DNA of 18,121 bases from Bacteroidota bacterium (GCA_023429985.1 JAEZCV010000203.1:1-18121), one strand, 5' to 3'. Numbered from the stretch's first letter, positions 1-7,983 are shown. Notes: generated from the letters alone by a model not told the origin. A program made the numbers and translations.

Positions 1-563
1 TCCTTGTCCTCCCCCAGGAATACCTCCTCATAAGATTTATCGGCATTCCTGCTTTTCCGGCTGAAATAATTGGCCACACCCATTCCAATGGCCGGGGGCA
101 AAATACCAAACATCCACTGGCAGGCAGGGTTTCGAAAAACTTTTTTCATTGCCTTATAACCTTTATCGCCCGGTCCAAGTCCGTCGCCATGACCCACCAG
201 AAACTTCTTTCCATTAAATTCAAATTCTTCCGGAGCAAAATATAATCTGGCATTCAGCTCTTTTTGCAGGTAATTACGCATCCACATATCGTGGTTGCCT
301 ACAAAAAAATGAATGTGGATGCCTGAATCTGAAAGCTCGGCAAGTTTACCTAGCAGGCGTACAAATCCCCTGGGCACTACTTTCCTGTATTCGTACCAGA
401 AATCAAACATATCACCTGCAATAAAAACGGAAGCTGCTTCCTCTTTGATCCCATCTAGAAACTGCACGATCCTTTTTTCTCTTTCAAGACTGCTTTTCTC
501 ATCCGGAGCGCCCAAATGAAAATCGGAAAGGAAGAAGATTTTTTTACCTGGTGGAAGAAGCAT
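1..563 (-). CDS. lpxH: UDP-2,3-diacylglucosamine diphosphatase (LpxH-type), 3' part cut by the window edge
   Basis: This calcineurin-like metallophosphoesterase is expected to hydrolyse UDP-2,3-diacylglucosamine to lipid X and UMP at the inner face of the membrane, an early step of lipid A synthesis. About 187 residues are visible and the C-terminus lies off the left edge. Metal-binding motifs are clear: DFHLG (D14, H16), GDMFDFW (D51), GNHD (N90, H91) and GHGDG (H125). The final HxH pair of the family (H195/H197 in E. coli) would fall outside the window. The FDFWYEY stretch is typical of LpxH and not of general phosphoesterases. The ATG at 563 gives the normal family N-terminus and lies 9 bases after the LUD gene, so it is probably the last visible gene of the rsfS-ftsH operon. 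Another LpxH-like phosphoesterase activity cannot be excluded from sequence alone. Confidence 0.9.
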   Translation of the reverse strand, partial: MLLPPGKKIFFLSDFHLGAPDEKSSLEREKRIVQFLDGIKEEAASVFIAGDMFDFWYEYRKVVPRGFVRLLGKLAELSDSGIHIHFFVGNHDMWMRNYLQKELNARLYFAPEEFEFNGKKFLVGHGDGLGPGDKGYKAMKKVFRNPACQWMFGILPPAIGMGVANYFSRKSRNADKSYEEVFLGEDK

Positions 564-572
564 GATGTGAAG

Positions 573-1202
573 TTAATTCTTACCGTCGTCCACAACAAAA
601 CAATAGACCTCTTTTGGTCCATGCACACCTACAACCAGTGTTTTTTCTATGTCGGCAGTGCGGCTGGGACCAGTAGCAAAACTTATTAAGGAAGGAAGGG
701 ATTCTCGGTATTTATTCTTTAATCCTTCCAGGCCTTCTTTCACATCGTAAACTAACTGCGATGTATAAGCGATGCATACGTGAATAGGAGTGTAAACGCT
801 TGTAATTCTGCCTTGCCTGGCAGAGGTTAAAACAATGCTTCCTGTTCGTGCTATAAGAAACTCGCAGCTGGTAATGGCAGCATCACAATCAGCTGTGTCT
901 TTGTGGAGCATTGCCGTCACAACAAGGTTTTTAAATTTCTCTTCATCGCAATAGATCTTTGTCCACTGGTTCTGATACCCAAGTTTCCGGAACGATTCTA
1001 TCAGTTCATTTTCATCAAGGCAGAAAATAAATTTTCCCTGGAGCGATGAAAACTGCTCTGCAAATTCAATAACCAGTTCTTCGGTGGATGGCTGGAAAAC
1101 AGGTTCATTGCCTTCACTTCCGGGAAAAGGCAATGGCGTTGGATTAGCCAACGCCATGCGTATTTTTTTTAGAATATTATTCTTTGCTGTTGAATTACTC
1201 AT
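573..1202 (-). CDS. LUD-domain protein (LutC/YkgG family)
   Basis: This 209-residue protein is a single LUD domain. The characteristic features are a central ARTGSIVLTS block (about 118-127) and the C-terminal GPSRTADIEKTLVVGVHGP block (about 178-196), which match the LutC branch of the family. LutC in Bacillus subtilis belongs to the LutABC iron-sulfur lactate oxidation system, but no lutA or lutB is visible here, so lactate use should not be assumed. The start codon overlaps the ftsH stop in an ATGA arrangement (1199-1202), which strongly suggests translational coupling and one mRNA with ftsH. No signal peptide or membrane segment is seen, so it is probably cytoplasmic. The family call is secure, but the role of the stand-alone protein is unknown. 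Confidence 0.9.
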   Translation of the reverse strand: MSNSTAKNNILKKIRMALANPTPLPFPGSEGNEPVFQPSTEELVIEFAEQFSSLQGKFIFCLDENELIESFRKLGYQNQWTKIYCDEEKFKNLVVTAMLHKDTADCDAAITSCEFLIARTGSIVLTSARQGRITSVYTPIHVCIAYTSQLVYDVKEGLEGLKNKYRESLPSLISFATGPSRTADIEKTLVVGVHGPKEVYCFVVDDGKN

Positions 1203-3277
1203 TGAGGTGCGGGTGCCTGGTTTGTAATGTTTGGATCATAAGGAGGAACACCTTCACTAATACCACCTTCGTGGTGTTTATCGTCCTCAACCCCCAATGG
1301 CTTTTTTTCTTCGTAAGGTCTCGGACCAATTAGTGCTTCTACATCACTTTGGAATAAAACTTCTTTTTCTAAAAGTGCTTCAGCAAGTAATTCAACCTGG
1401 GCTTTCTTTTCAATTAAAAGATTTTTAGTTCTTTCATAAGCAGCATCGATCAATTTTCTTACTTCTTCATCTATCAGCTTTGCAGTTTCTTCCGAGTAAG
1501 GTTTGGTAAATGAATTATCGGCCTGCGGATCGTAAAAGCTTATGTTGCCTACTTTATCATTCATACCATAAACAGTAACCATGGCATAACCGATCCTGGT
1601 GATCTGTTGAAGGTCGTTCTGGGCACCTGTAGATATTTTACCAAAGAAGATATCTTCACTTGCTCTACCTCCCAGTGTCATACATATCTGGTCGTTCAAT
1701 TGGTCGGTATTATATAAATATTGTTCTTTAGGCGTGTATTGGGCATAACCTAATGCGGCCGTTCCCCTTGGAACAATAGTTACTTTCAGCAATGGATAAG
1801 CATGTTCCAGGAACCATCCGCAAATAGCGTGTCCGGCTTCATGATAGGCAATGATCTTTTTTTCTTCCGGAGAAATGATCTTGTTCTTTTTTTCCAGTCC
1901 GCCAATAACCCTGTCAACCGCATCCTGGAAATCGCTCATGTCAACGGCGGTCTTTCCTTTACGGGCCGCAATAAGGGCAGCTTCATTACAAACGTTGGCA
2001 ATATCGGCGCCGGCAAATCCCGGTGTTTGTTCGGCGAGTTTGAAAATGTCAACCTTTTCCGAAACTTTAATGGGTTTGAGGTGAACTTTAAAGATCGCTT
2101 CTCTTCCCTTAACATCGGGTTTATCAATGGTGATCTGCCTGTCGAAGCGCCCGGGACGTAAAAGTGCCGTATCTAAAACATCGGGGCGGTTAGTGGCAGC
2201 AAGAACAATAATGCCCGTATCGGTACCAAAACCATCCATCTCCACAAGGAGCTGGTTAAGGGTTGATTCTCTTTCGTCGTTACTCATCATCATATTCTTT
2301 CCACGCGCACGACCAATAGCATCAATCTCGTCGATAAATATTACACAAGGGGCTTTTTCGCGGGCCTGTTTGAATAAATCACGTACACGGGACGCTCCAA
2401 CACCTACAAACATCTCAACAAAATCCGATCCGCTGAGGCTGAAAAAAGGAACCTGTGCTTCGCCGGCCATGGCTTTGGCAAGCAGGGTTTTACCCGTTCC
2501 CGGAGGACCTACCAGTAAGGCGCCTTTTGGAATTTTACCACCGAGCGAAGTATATTTTTTAGGATTTTTAAGAAAATCAACAATTTCCATTACTTCTACT
2601 TTGGCCTCATCCAGGCCGGCAACATCGGCGAAAGTAATGTTCACCCTGGTGCCCTTGTCGAACAAAGTGGCTTTGGATTTTCCAATATTGAAAATACCAC
2701 CCGGACCACCGCCACCCCCGGCTCCACCGCCCATTTTTCGCATGAGCAGGATCCAGAGACCAATAAAGATCAATACGGGGAGAAGCGTTTGAAGAAGCGG
2801 GCTGAACCAGTTTGTATCAGAAGAGGCCGTTCCAACATTGGCAACCTGCGGATTTTCTTTGTAAAACTCCCGCATATCATCCGAAAAGGATTCTACAGAA
2901 GCAACGGTAAATCTTGCATGGTAATCGTCGGTCGCCCTTAAATTTTTACCAACCTTACCTTCATATTCCTTTAAAACAGATTCTTTCAGCTTCACCCTTA
3001 CCAGGTTGCGGTTAGAAACGATGGTGTATTTTTCCACATCACCTTTCAACAGCATTTCTTTGAACCTGGTCTGGTTGATCTCCGTGCTGTTATTATTGAG
3101 GTTTGAACCGAAAAACTGGAAGCCTATTAAAATGGCAAATATGATGGCATAAACCCAGTAAATACTGAAGCGGGGACCCTTTTTGGGATTATCGCCTTCG
3201 CCTCCCGGGGTGCCTGGCCCCTTTGAAAATTTAGGTATCCTGGATTTATTCTCGTTTTTATATTGGTCTTGTGACAT
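1199..3277 (-). CDS. ftsH: ATP-dependent zinc metalloprotease FtsH
   Basis: This is the membrane-anchored AAA+ protease that extracts and degrades misfolded membrane proteins and short-lived regulators. The 692 residues show the usual order. An N-terminal cytoplasmic tail is followed by transmembrane helix 1 (about 39-56), a periplasmic domain, transmembrane helix 2 (about 161-179) and a glycine-rich linker (182-194). Next come Walker A GPPGTGKT (257-264), Walker B VIFIDEID (312-319), the second region of homology ending LLRPGRFDR (372-380) and the zinc site HEAGH (479-483), with D554 in STGAQNDL as the likely third ligand. The C-terminal tail is proline- and acid-rich. It lies 50 bases after rsfS and overlaps the LUD gene by 4 bases. 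The ATG at 3277 gives a normal-length N-terminus. Nothing essential is missing. Confidence 0.99.
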   Translation of the reverse strand: MSQDQYKNENKSRIPKFSKGPGTPGGEGDNPKKGPRFSIYWVYAIIFAILIGFQFFGSNLNNNSTEINQTRFKEMLLKGDVEKYTIVSNRNLVRVKLKESVLKEYEGKVGKNLRATDDYHARFTVASVESFSDDMREFYKENPQVANVGTASSDTNWFSPLLQTLLPVLIFIGLWILLMRKMGGGAGGGGGPGGIFNIGKSKATLFDKGTRVNITFADVAGLDEAKVEVMEIVDFLKNPKKYTSLGGKIPKGALLVGPPGTGKTLLAKAMAGEAQVPFFSLSGSDFVEMFVGVGASRVRDLFKQAREKAPCVIFIDEIDAIGRARGKNMMMSNDERESTLNQLLVEMDGFGTDTGIIVLAATNRPDVLDTALLRPGRFDRQITIDKPDVKGREAIFKVHLKPIKVSEKVDIFKLAEQTPGFAGADIANVCNEAALIAARKGKTAVDMSDFQDAVDRVIGGLEKKNKIISPEEKKIIAYHEAGHAICGWFLEHAYPLLKVTIVPRGTAALGYAQYTPKEQYLYNTDQLNDQICMTLGGRASEDIFFGKISTGAQNDLQQITRIGYAMVTVYGMNDKVGNISFYDPQADNSFTKPYSEETAKLIDEEVRKLIDAAYERTKNLLIEKKAQVELLAEALLEKEVLFQSDVEALIGPRPYEEKKPLGVEDDKHHEGGISEGVPPYDPNITNQAPAPQ

Positions 3278-3327
3278 TATTTCTATTCTTATTAATGGTG
3301 CTATATTATATATCGTCTTTATGCCGT

Positions 3328-3729
3328 TTAAGGATTGTGATCCTCGGAAGCGGCATCACTCCACATTTCTTCCAGTTTATAAAATTTTCTTTGCTCGGGT
3401 AACATTACATGAACCACTATGTTCACATAATCAATTAAAACCCACTGAAGGTTTTGTTTGCCTTCATGACGGTAGGGATTTTCGCCGCAAACCTGCTTTA
3501 CCTGGTCCTCGATATGATCGGAAATGGCCCGGATCTGCGGTTGATTGGTGGCTTCGCAAATCACAAAGAAATCTGCCACCGCTTCAGGTATTTTTCTAAG
3601 GTCGAGGGAAATAATATTCTCGCCTTTTTTTTCCTGTATGGCTTTGATTATTGTTTTATAGATTTTTGAATTCCGGTTCAGTCGTGCTGAGCCTTTCTGC
3701 CTTTTTGCCAAAACTTCTAATGGTTCCAA
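3328..3729 (-). CDS. rsfS: Ribosome silencing factor RsfS (YbeB/Iojap family), probable TTG start
   Basis: RsfS binds ribosomal protein uL14 and blocks subunit joining when nutrients are scarce. The 133 residues carry the family core: ENIISLDLRKIPEAVADFFV (about 37-56), CEATNQPQIRAI, and the C-terminal block WVLIDYVNIVVHVMLPEQRKFY. The frame has an in-frame TAA just upstream and no ATG before the conserved core. Initiation is therefore most likely at TTG 3729 or at a second TTG six codons later (3711). A perfect TAnnTTTG -7 box (3727-3734) overlaps the first TTG, which would favour the second start if that promoter is used. This is the first gene of the rsfS-ftsH-LUD-lpxH operon and is divergent from birA. 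Confidence 0.95.
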   Translation of the reverse strand: MEPLEVLAKRQKGSARLNRNSKIYKTIIKAIQEKKGENIISLDLRKIPEAVADFFVICEATNQPQIRAISDHIEDQVKQVCGENPYRHEGKQNLQWVLIDYVNIVVHVMLPEQRKFYKLEEMWSDAASEDHNP

Positions 3730-3734
3730 ATATA
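3727..3734 (-). promoter_or_regulatory. Candidate -7 promoter box (TATATTTG) for the rsfS operon
   Basis: TATATTTG fits the Bacteroidota -7 consensus TAnnTTTG exactly and faces rsfS. Its last three bases are the first TTG start codon, so a transcript from it would begin inside the currently called coding region. No clear -33 TTG is seen at the expected distance, so the call is tentative. Confidence 0.35.
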
Positions 3735-3788
3735 ATTAAGGTTTAAATGAAAAAATCTGCAGTATAACTGAAGACAATTAAAGGTATT

Positions 3789-3796
3789 TTTATTTG
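3789..3796 (+). promoter_or_regulatory. Candidate -7 promoter box (TTTATTTG) for birA
   Basis: TTTATTTG matches seven of the eight positions of TAnnTTTG counting the two free bases, and lies 19 bases before the TTG start of birA inside the 85-base divergent gap. That placement would give a leader of roughly ten bases. No convincing -33 box was found. Confidence 0.3.
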
Positions 3797-3814
3797 CTCA
3801 AAAATAGTAGTTAA

Positions 3815-4561
3815 TTGTCATTGCCAAACCAGAAGGATTTTTCCTTCATTTTACTGCACAAGGTGGATAGCACCAACAACTATGCCATGGGCCTGGTACA
3901 TGCAGCTATGGCACAGCATGGAACCGCGGTGTTTGCAAGGGAACAAACCAGGGGGCGTGGACAGTGGAACCGGGAGTGGATATCCGAAAGCATGAACAAC
4001 ATTGCGCTAAGCATTATTCTTCATGTTGAAGACCGCATTAGCCCTTCCCGCATGTTTTTGCTGAGCAAGGCCATTGCCCTGGCCCTTTCCGATTTTTTTA
4101 AAAGTTTAGGATTTGATCCCGCCATTAAATGGCCTAATGATATTTATTTGAATGACAGAAAGGCAGCAGGTGTTTTAATTGAAAATGTTTTGAAAGGTAG
4201 TTCCTGGAAATATGCCATTGTGGGCGTTGGTATCAATGTAAACCAGGTAAATTTTGGCGAGCTGGCTAAAAAGGCTGTTTCTCTCAAACAATTGAGCGGG
4301 AAAACCTACGATCCCGAGCAACTGGCCCGCAACCTGCATTTAAAACTGCTGGAATATTTTGACCTTGCCCTGCTGAATCCTGAAAAAATTCATACCGATT
4401 ATGATGAATTGTTATACAGAAAAAATAATAAAGTGAAACTAAAGAAAGATGCCAGGATCTTCGAAGCGCTGGTGAAGGGAGTGAATGAATTTGGAGAATT
4501 GGTAGTTGACCATGGAATGGAAGAAAAATTCAGTGTTGGTGAGGTTGAATGGATGAACTAA
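3815..4561 (+). CDS. birA: Biotin--[acetyl-CoA-carboxylase] ligase, monofunctional BirA, TTG start
   Basis: The enzyme activates biotin with ATP and attaches it to the biotin carboxyl carrier domain of acetyl-CoA carboxylase and related enzymes. At 248 residues it holds only the catalytic and C-terminal domains. The N-terminal DNA-binding helix-turn-helix of E. coli BirA is absent, so it is not expected to repress biotin genes. Visible motifs are STN (19-21), the biotinyl-AMP loop GRGQWNREW (47-55), KWPNDI (105-110), K116 in RKAAGVLIE and GVGINVN (137-143). A TAA stop directly precedes TTG 3815, and the first ATG (3875) would remove the STN segment, so initiation must be at TTG 3815 or the nearby TTG 3821. 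It stands alone on the plus strand and is convergent with the TPR gene. Confidence 0.95.
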   Translation: MSLPNQKDFSFILLHKVDSTNNYAMGLVHAAMAQHGTAVFAREQTRGRGQWNREWISESMNNIALSIILHVEDRISPSRMFLLSKAIALALSDFFKSLGFDPAIKWPNDIYLNDRKAAGVLIENVLKGSSWKYAIVGVGINVNQVNFGELAKKAVSLKQLSGKTYDPEQLARNLHLKLLEYFDLALLNPEKIHTDYDELLYRKNNKVKLKKDARIFEALVKGVNEFGELVVDHGMEEKFSVGEVEWMN

Positions 4562-4562
4562 A

Positions 4563-4588
4563 AAAGGGACAGAAATTTCTGCCCCTTT
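4563..4588. terminator. Bidirectional rho-independent terminator between birA and the TPR gene
   Basis: A 26-base palindrome has arms AAAGGG-a-CAGAAA and TTTCTG-c-CCCTTT with one internal mismatch. It starts 2 bases after the birA stop and ends 4 bases before the stop of the convergent TPR gene. T-rich tracts flank it on both strands, so it can serve both genes. Confidence 0.75.
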
Positions 4589-4591
4589 CTT

Positions 4592-6301
4592 TTAATAAAT
4601 CCTGGAAGAATTTATCTCGATGTCCGACCATTGCCAGGCTTTTTCAAATCTTAACCTGGTTTCTTTAAGCTTTTGTTGATTTCCTAATCCTTTATAACTG
4701 TTTTCCATTCCTTTAAGTGCCCATCCATTTTCGGGAAGGTTGATCATATCTTCTTCATAAATTTTCAGCGCTTCGTCAAACCTTCCTGCCCTGTTCAGCA
4801 TTTCGCCTAAGGTTAATCTTACAGAAAAAAACCAGTCGGGGGGCTCGGTATAATTTAACTGATCTTCTATGGCAACTGCTTTCATTAATAAATCAATTGC
4901 TTTTGTTGTTTCACCCTTACCTGCTAAAATATCGGCACTCAATACAAGTTGAGCAATTTCTAAAATCTGTGCAACACTGTTGTTTTCCCAGATAAGCAGC
5001 TCTTTGAACTTTGGATCTTTTGAAAATTTTACAAGTGATTTTAATTCAGACATTGCCGCATTAAAATTTTTAGCTGCTGCAAAGGCCTGTCCGCGTGCAT
5101 AGTGCCATATTGCAAGCGGATATTCTAAAGAATCCGGTGGTTTTGGAAGTGATAATACTTCATTCCATTTTGCTAATTGTACAAGAACATAATAAGGAAT
5201 GATGGAATAATGCTGAACGGTGGGATTTTCAAAAATGTATTTTTTATCAGATTTTCTTGCAATCATCCAGGCCGCCTTAAGGGCTTTGACTGACGAACCT
5301 TCTAAAAAGGCACATGCGGCCAGAAAATGAATGTTGTGCGGATAATACATCATGGGATAAACGCCCTGCACTTTACATTGTGCCACATAACTGCTGTCGG
5401 CAAGGGTTGCTTTTTCATTGGCAATAACGCCATCGTGGTATTTCCCTGTGCGTATATAAATGTGCGATGGCATATGTACCAGATGGCCTGCCGCGGGCAA
5501 CATATCACCTAATTTATAAGATGCTGTCAGTGCTTTTGCTGCATCGCGTGAAGCTTCCATAAGATGGATGTACATATGGAGAATGGCAGGGTGGTTGGGA
5601 AATTTTTGAAGTTGTTGTTCTACATGGCGCACCAGTTCCATTGTCCATGGCTGGGGCGATCCATCTTTCAGCCAAAAATTCCAGGGATGTTCATTCATCA
5701 AAGCATCGGTATAAATTGCCGCCACTTCGCTGTCGTTGGGAAAATTCATGAATACCGATGCCATGGACCTGGAATAGGCAGCGTTATAATTACTCATATC
5801 GCTCACTTCTTTTAAAGGAAATCTTTGCCTTAATGCTAAAATGAGTTGTTTTTCTTTTTCCGAGGCATGGGTGGACAGCACCATTGCTTTATCAAGCGCC
5901 TGGTTTATTTGGGCCAGTAAAGAAGGATCGAGTGCTGCATTATAGTTGGGCCCAAGCACCATCGCTATGCCCCAGTAGGCCATAGCAATAGTGGAATCTT
6001 CTTTTAAAGCACCATTAAAAGAGCGGGCGGCTTCGTTGTGGTTGAAGGCATAGATAAGGGTGAGGCCCTGGTTAAAAAGCTGTTGTGCTTTTTTTGATTG
6101 GGTTGAAACAGTGAAATTTAAATTGCCAAGTCCTTCAAAGATGGGTGCAACACCATCAAGTGATGATGGATCGAAGGAAGGCTGGCAAAATACCGGTGTA
6201 AATGTAATTGGATCAGGTTTTATTGATGTTTCACTACGCTTCATTTTCCAGGCAATTGCAATAGCAAGAGCGGCAACGAGCAGGGGAAGACTCCATTTCA
6301 T
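4592..6301 (-). CDS. Membrane-anchored tetratricopeptide-repeat protein of unknown function
   Basis: The 569 residues begin with a short basic start and a single hydrophobic segment (about 3-18, ending WKMKR), which suggests an uncleaved signal anchor or signal peptide, with the rest in the periplasm. The body is helical and rich in TPR-like units. One is near QKKAQQLFNQG...FNHNEAARSFNGAL (about 68-100), followed by the conserved AYWGIAMVLGPNYN block. C-terminal repeats include ETTKAIDLLMKAVAIE and AGRFDEALKIYEEDM. No catalytic motif was found. The frame extends upstream to 6343, but I prefer ATG 6301: it is preceded by an A-rich AATAAAATAATAATC leader, gives a clean membrane segment, and leaves a 10-base gap instead of an overlap with the hydrolase gene. 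Co-transcription with the exported hydrolase is likely. The family recurs in environmental bacteria, but its substrate or partner is unknown. Confidence 0.85.
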   Translation of the reverse strand: MKWSLPLLVAALAIAIAWKMKRSETSIKPDPITFTPVFCQPSFDPSSLDGVAPIFEGLGNLNFTVSTQSKKAQQLFNQGLTLIYAFNHNEAARSFNGALKEDSTIAMAYWGIAMVLGPNYNAALDPSLLAQINQALDKAMVLSTHASEKEKQLILALRQRFPLKEVSDMSNYNAAYSRSMASVFMNFPNDSEVAAIYTDALMNEHPWNFWLKDGSPQPWTMELVRHVEQQLQKFPNHPAILHMYIHLMEASRDAAKALTASYKLGDMLPAAGHLVHMPSHIYIRTGKYHDGVIANEKATLADSSYVAQCKVQGVYPMMYYPHNIHFLAACAFLEGSSVKALKAAWMIARKSDKKYIFENPTVQHYSIIPYYVLVQLAKWNEVLSLPKPPDSLEYPLAIWHYARGQAFAAAKNFNAAMSELKSLVKFSKDPKFKELLIWENNSVAQILEIAQLVLSADILAGKGETTKAIDLLMKAVAIEDQLNYTEPPDWFFSVRLTLGEMLNRAGRFDEALKIYEEDMINLPENGWALKGMENSYKGLGNQQKLKETRLRFEKAWQWSDIEINSSRIY

Positions 6302-6311
6302 GATTATTATT

Positions 6312-7211
6312 TTATTGAATGAAAATTTTATTAAGAAACTCATTGAGATCTTTGTTGAACCTGATGGTTTCTTCCCAATGTGGACTATGACCAGACCTCA
6401 GGTAGGTTTTTAATTCGGCAGAAGGAAGGCTTTTTAAAAGTGCTACTTGTTCTTCTTCACTGCATACAGCATCCATTTTTCCCCAGAATATTATTACGGG
6501 ACAAATAATCCTGCGGTGCTCTGCTCTCAGGTCGGTTTGAACCAAACCACGTAAAGCCGATTTCCACACATGAAGCGGGGCTTTCATGCTTTCGTTTACC
6601 AGGTTGGTGAAATATTCTTCATCAATTTTTAAGGCAAGTGTTGATTTTTGGAAAGCTTCAACATATTCCCGCGACGGAGCGGTTGTAAATCCATTCACTT
6701 CCTTTTCCAGTTCTGCAGCTACTGTGTTAGTAGCCAGGTGATAGAAGGCGCCGATTAATACAAGTGCCTGTGTTTTTTCGGGATGATTAATTGCAAATTT
6801 CTGCGCTACCACGCTGCCCATTGAATGACCAACTATAATTGCTTTTTCAATGTTCAGTTTTTCCATAAATAGAAAAACATCAGAGGCAAGTAGGGCTGGT
6901 GTAAAACTTGTTCCTTCTTTGGAAGAATTGCCAAAACCGCGCTGGCTGATAGCAATACCCCGGAAATGTTCTGGAAGGTGCTTTAATACATGCTCGTACG
7001 ATCTCCAGGAATCGAGAAAACCATGCAGAAAAATTACAGTCTGTGAATTCTCTGCGCCCTGTTCTGCATATTCAAGCGTTATATCTTTTGATATCTCAAC
7101 AAATTTTAATTGAACGCTATCGAACTTGGGAAGTTGTGATATGTGCTGTCGGGCGTTCACCGAAAAGCCAGCCAGGTAAGCTAATACAACAAATGGAATT
7201 TTTAGTTTCAT
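6312..7211 (-). CDS. Exported alpha/beta-hydrolase fold protein
   Basis: This 299-residue alpha/beta hydrolase probably acts on an ester, epoxide, halide or lactone substrate that cannot be named from sequence. An N-terminal signal peptide (about 1-20, ending SVNA before RQ) points to the periplasm. The fold signatures are the oxyanion loop HGFLDSW, the nucleophile elbow GHSMGS, the acid region FWGKMDAV, and the catalytic histidine in LRSGHSPHWEE near the C-terminus. The serine nucleophile argues against a haloalkane dehalogenase or epoxide hydrolase, which use aspartate. The open frame reaches 7262, but ATG 7211 fits better because it directly begins the signal peptide and follows an A-rich leader. 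It lies 95 bases after the response regulator gene, with one copy of the TCACC-N6-GGGGATA motif in that gap, and just upstream of the TPR gene. Confidence 0.9.
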   Translation of the reverse strand: MKLKIPFVVLAYLAGFSVNARQHISQLPKFDSVQLKFVEISKDITLEYAEQGAENSQTVIFLHGFLDSWRSYEHVLKHLPEHFRGIAISQRGFGNSSKEGTSFTPALLASDVFLFMEKLNIEKAIIVGHSMGSVVAQKFAINHPEKTQALVLIGAFYHLATNTVAAELEKEVNGFTTAPSREYVEAFQKSTLALKIDEEYFTNLVNESMKAPLHVWKSALRGLVQTDLRAEHRRIICPVIIFWGKMDAVCSEEEQVALLKSLPSAELKTYLRSGHSPHWEETIRFNKDLNEFLNKIFIQ

Positions 7212-7231
7212 GATTTTAAATTTTACCATGG

Positions 7232-7262
7232 CAAAAATGAATTGTAGCGACATTTGTAACAA
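7232..7262 (-). promoter_or_regulatory. Candidate promoter for the hydrolase-TPR gene pair
   Basis: Reading on the minus strand, TTG (7262-7260) is followed after 20 bases by CATTTTTG (7239-7232), seven of eight positions of the Bacteroidota TAnnTTTG box. The ATG at 7211 lies about 20 bases downstream. The conserved motif copy at 7285-7305 would sit roughly 60-80 bases upstream of the transcription start, where an activator could bind. Confidence 0.4.
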
Positions 7263-7284
7263 TCACTCTAATAGGTAAAATCTA

Positions 7285-7305
7285 TCACCGAAACCGGGGA
7301 TATAA
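7285..7305 (+). promoter_or_regulatory. Bipartite motif copy C, TCACC-N6-GGGGATATAA
   Basis: TCACC (7285-7289), six bases, then GGGGATATAA (7296-7305). It lies one base beyond the stop of the response regulator gene and about 75 bases before the hydrolase start. The same sequence with identical spacing occurs at 7984-8004 and 11705-11725. It is a candidate binding site for the adjacent NarL-type regulator. Confidence 0.5.
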
Positions 7306-7306
7306 G

Positions 7307-7954
7307 CTACACGATACGCTGGTTTATAGCTTTGGCCACCACTTCGGTTAAGGAGGCTACGTGAAGTTTTTCGTAAATCTTCTTAACGTGCGATCTTACC
7401 GTTTCATAACTGATCTTAAGGTCGGCTGCTATCATTTTATAACTCAATCCATTCACCAGGCAGGTGAGCACTTCTTTTTCACGGGGTGTGAGCTGGTAAT
7501 CATGCGCTTTTTCTGGTATAATATGTTGAGGTATCTGCTGAAGTTTATTCATAACCTTTCTGGCAATAGAAGGCGACATAGGCGAGCCTCCCGATTCCAG
7601 TTCTTTTATGGATTCTATCAACCTGGAGTTGAGATGATTTTTCAAAATATATCCCGATGCTCCGGAACAAATGGAATCAAAAACTCTTTCATCATCTTCA
7701 AAAACTGTTTGCATTAGTATCTGAACATGAGGGAAGTTCTTCTTTAATTCTTTCACAGCTTCTATTCCATTCATGCCGGGCATTTCTATATCCATTAAAA
7801 CAATGTCGGGATTGCATGCCCTCGTATCTTCCACGCAATCCAATACATGAGAATAAGAACCTACCACTTCAAAACCGTTTTCGGTGTTGAGCAACATGGA
7901 AATGCTTTCCCTGATATTACGGTTATCATCGAAAATGGCAATGCGCAGGTTCAT
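7307..7954 (-). CDS. NarL/LuxR-family two-component response regulator
   Basis: This 215-residue cytoplasmic DNA-binding regulator is the likely partner of the kinase encoded 42 bases upstream. The receiver domain (about 3-120) has the acidic pair D9/D10, the phosphoacceptor D55 in LMDIEMPG, T83 and K105, so all phosphorylation residues are present. The C-terminal LuxR-type helix-turn-helix (about 153-210) shows LTPREKEVLTCLVNGLSYK and the recognition region SYETVRSHVKKIYEKL. ATG 7954 gives a standard N-terminus. The kinase and regulator are probably one operon, but a separate promoter is possible because a TTTG lies only 4 bases before the ATG and a motif copy sits 30 bases upstream. Its targets are unknown. 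The shared motif in neighbouring gaps suggests autoregulation and control of the adjacent secreted-protein genes. Confidence 0.95.
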   Translation of the reverse strand: MNLRIAIFDDNRNIRESISMLLNTENGFEVVGSYSHVLDCVEDTRACNPDIVLMDIEMPGMNGIEAVKELKKNFPHVQILMQTVFEDDERVFDSICSGASGYILKNHLNSRLIESIKELESGGSPMSPSIARKVMNKLQQIPQHIIPEKAHDYQLTPREKEVLTCLVNGLSYKMIAADLKISYETVRSHVKKIYEKLHVASLTEVVAKAINQRIV

Positions 7955-7983
7955 ACATCAAAGTTCAATTTTTATTTGTTCGT

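Noticed and set aside
2127..2792. Long plus-strand open frame of 221 codons opposite ftsH
   Set aside because: It lies wholly antisense to the conserved AAA domain of ftsH, and its composition is what the complement of that coding sequence would give. No family is recognisable.
3183..3599. Plus-strand open frame of 138 codons across the ftsH/rsfS junction
   Set aside because: It is antisense to two clearly conserved genes, and its peptide shows no domain.
4592..6343. Longer TPR protein starting at 6343
   Set aside because: It would overlap the hydrolase gene by 32 bases and add 14 residues before the membrane segment. ATG 6301 has the A-rich leader typical here.
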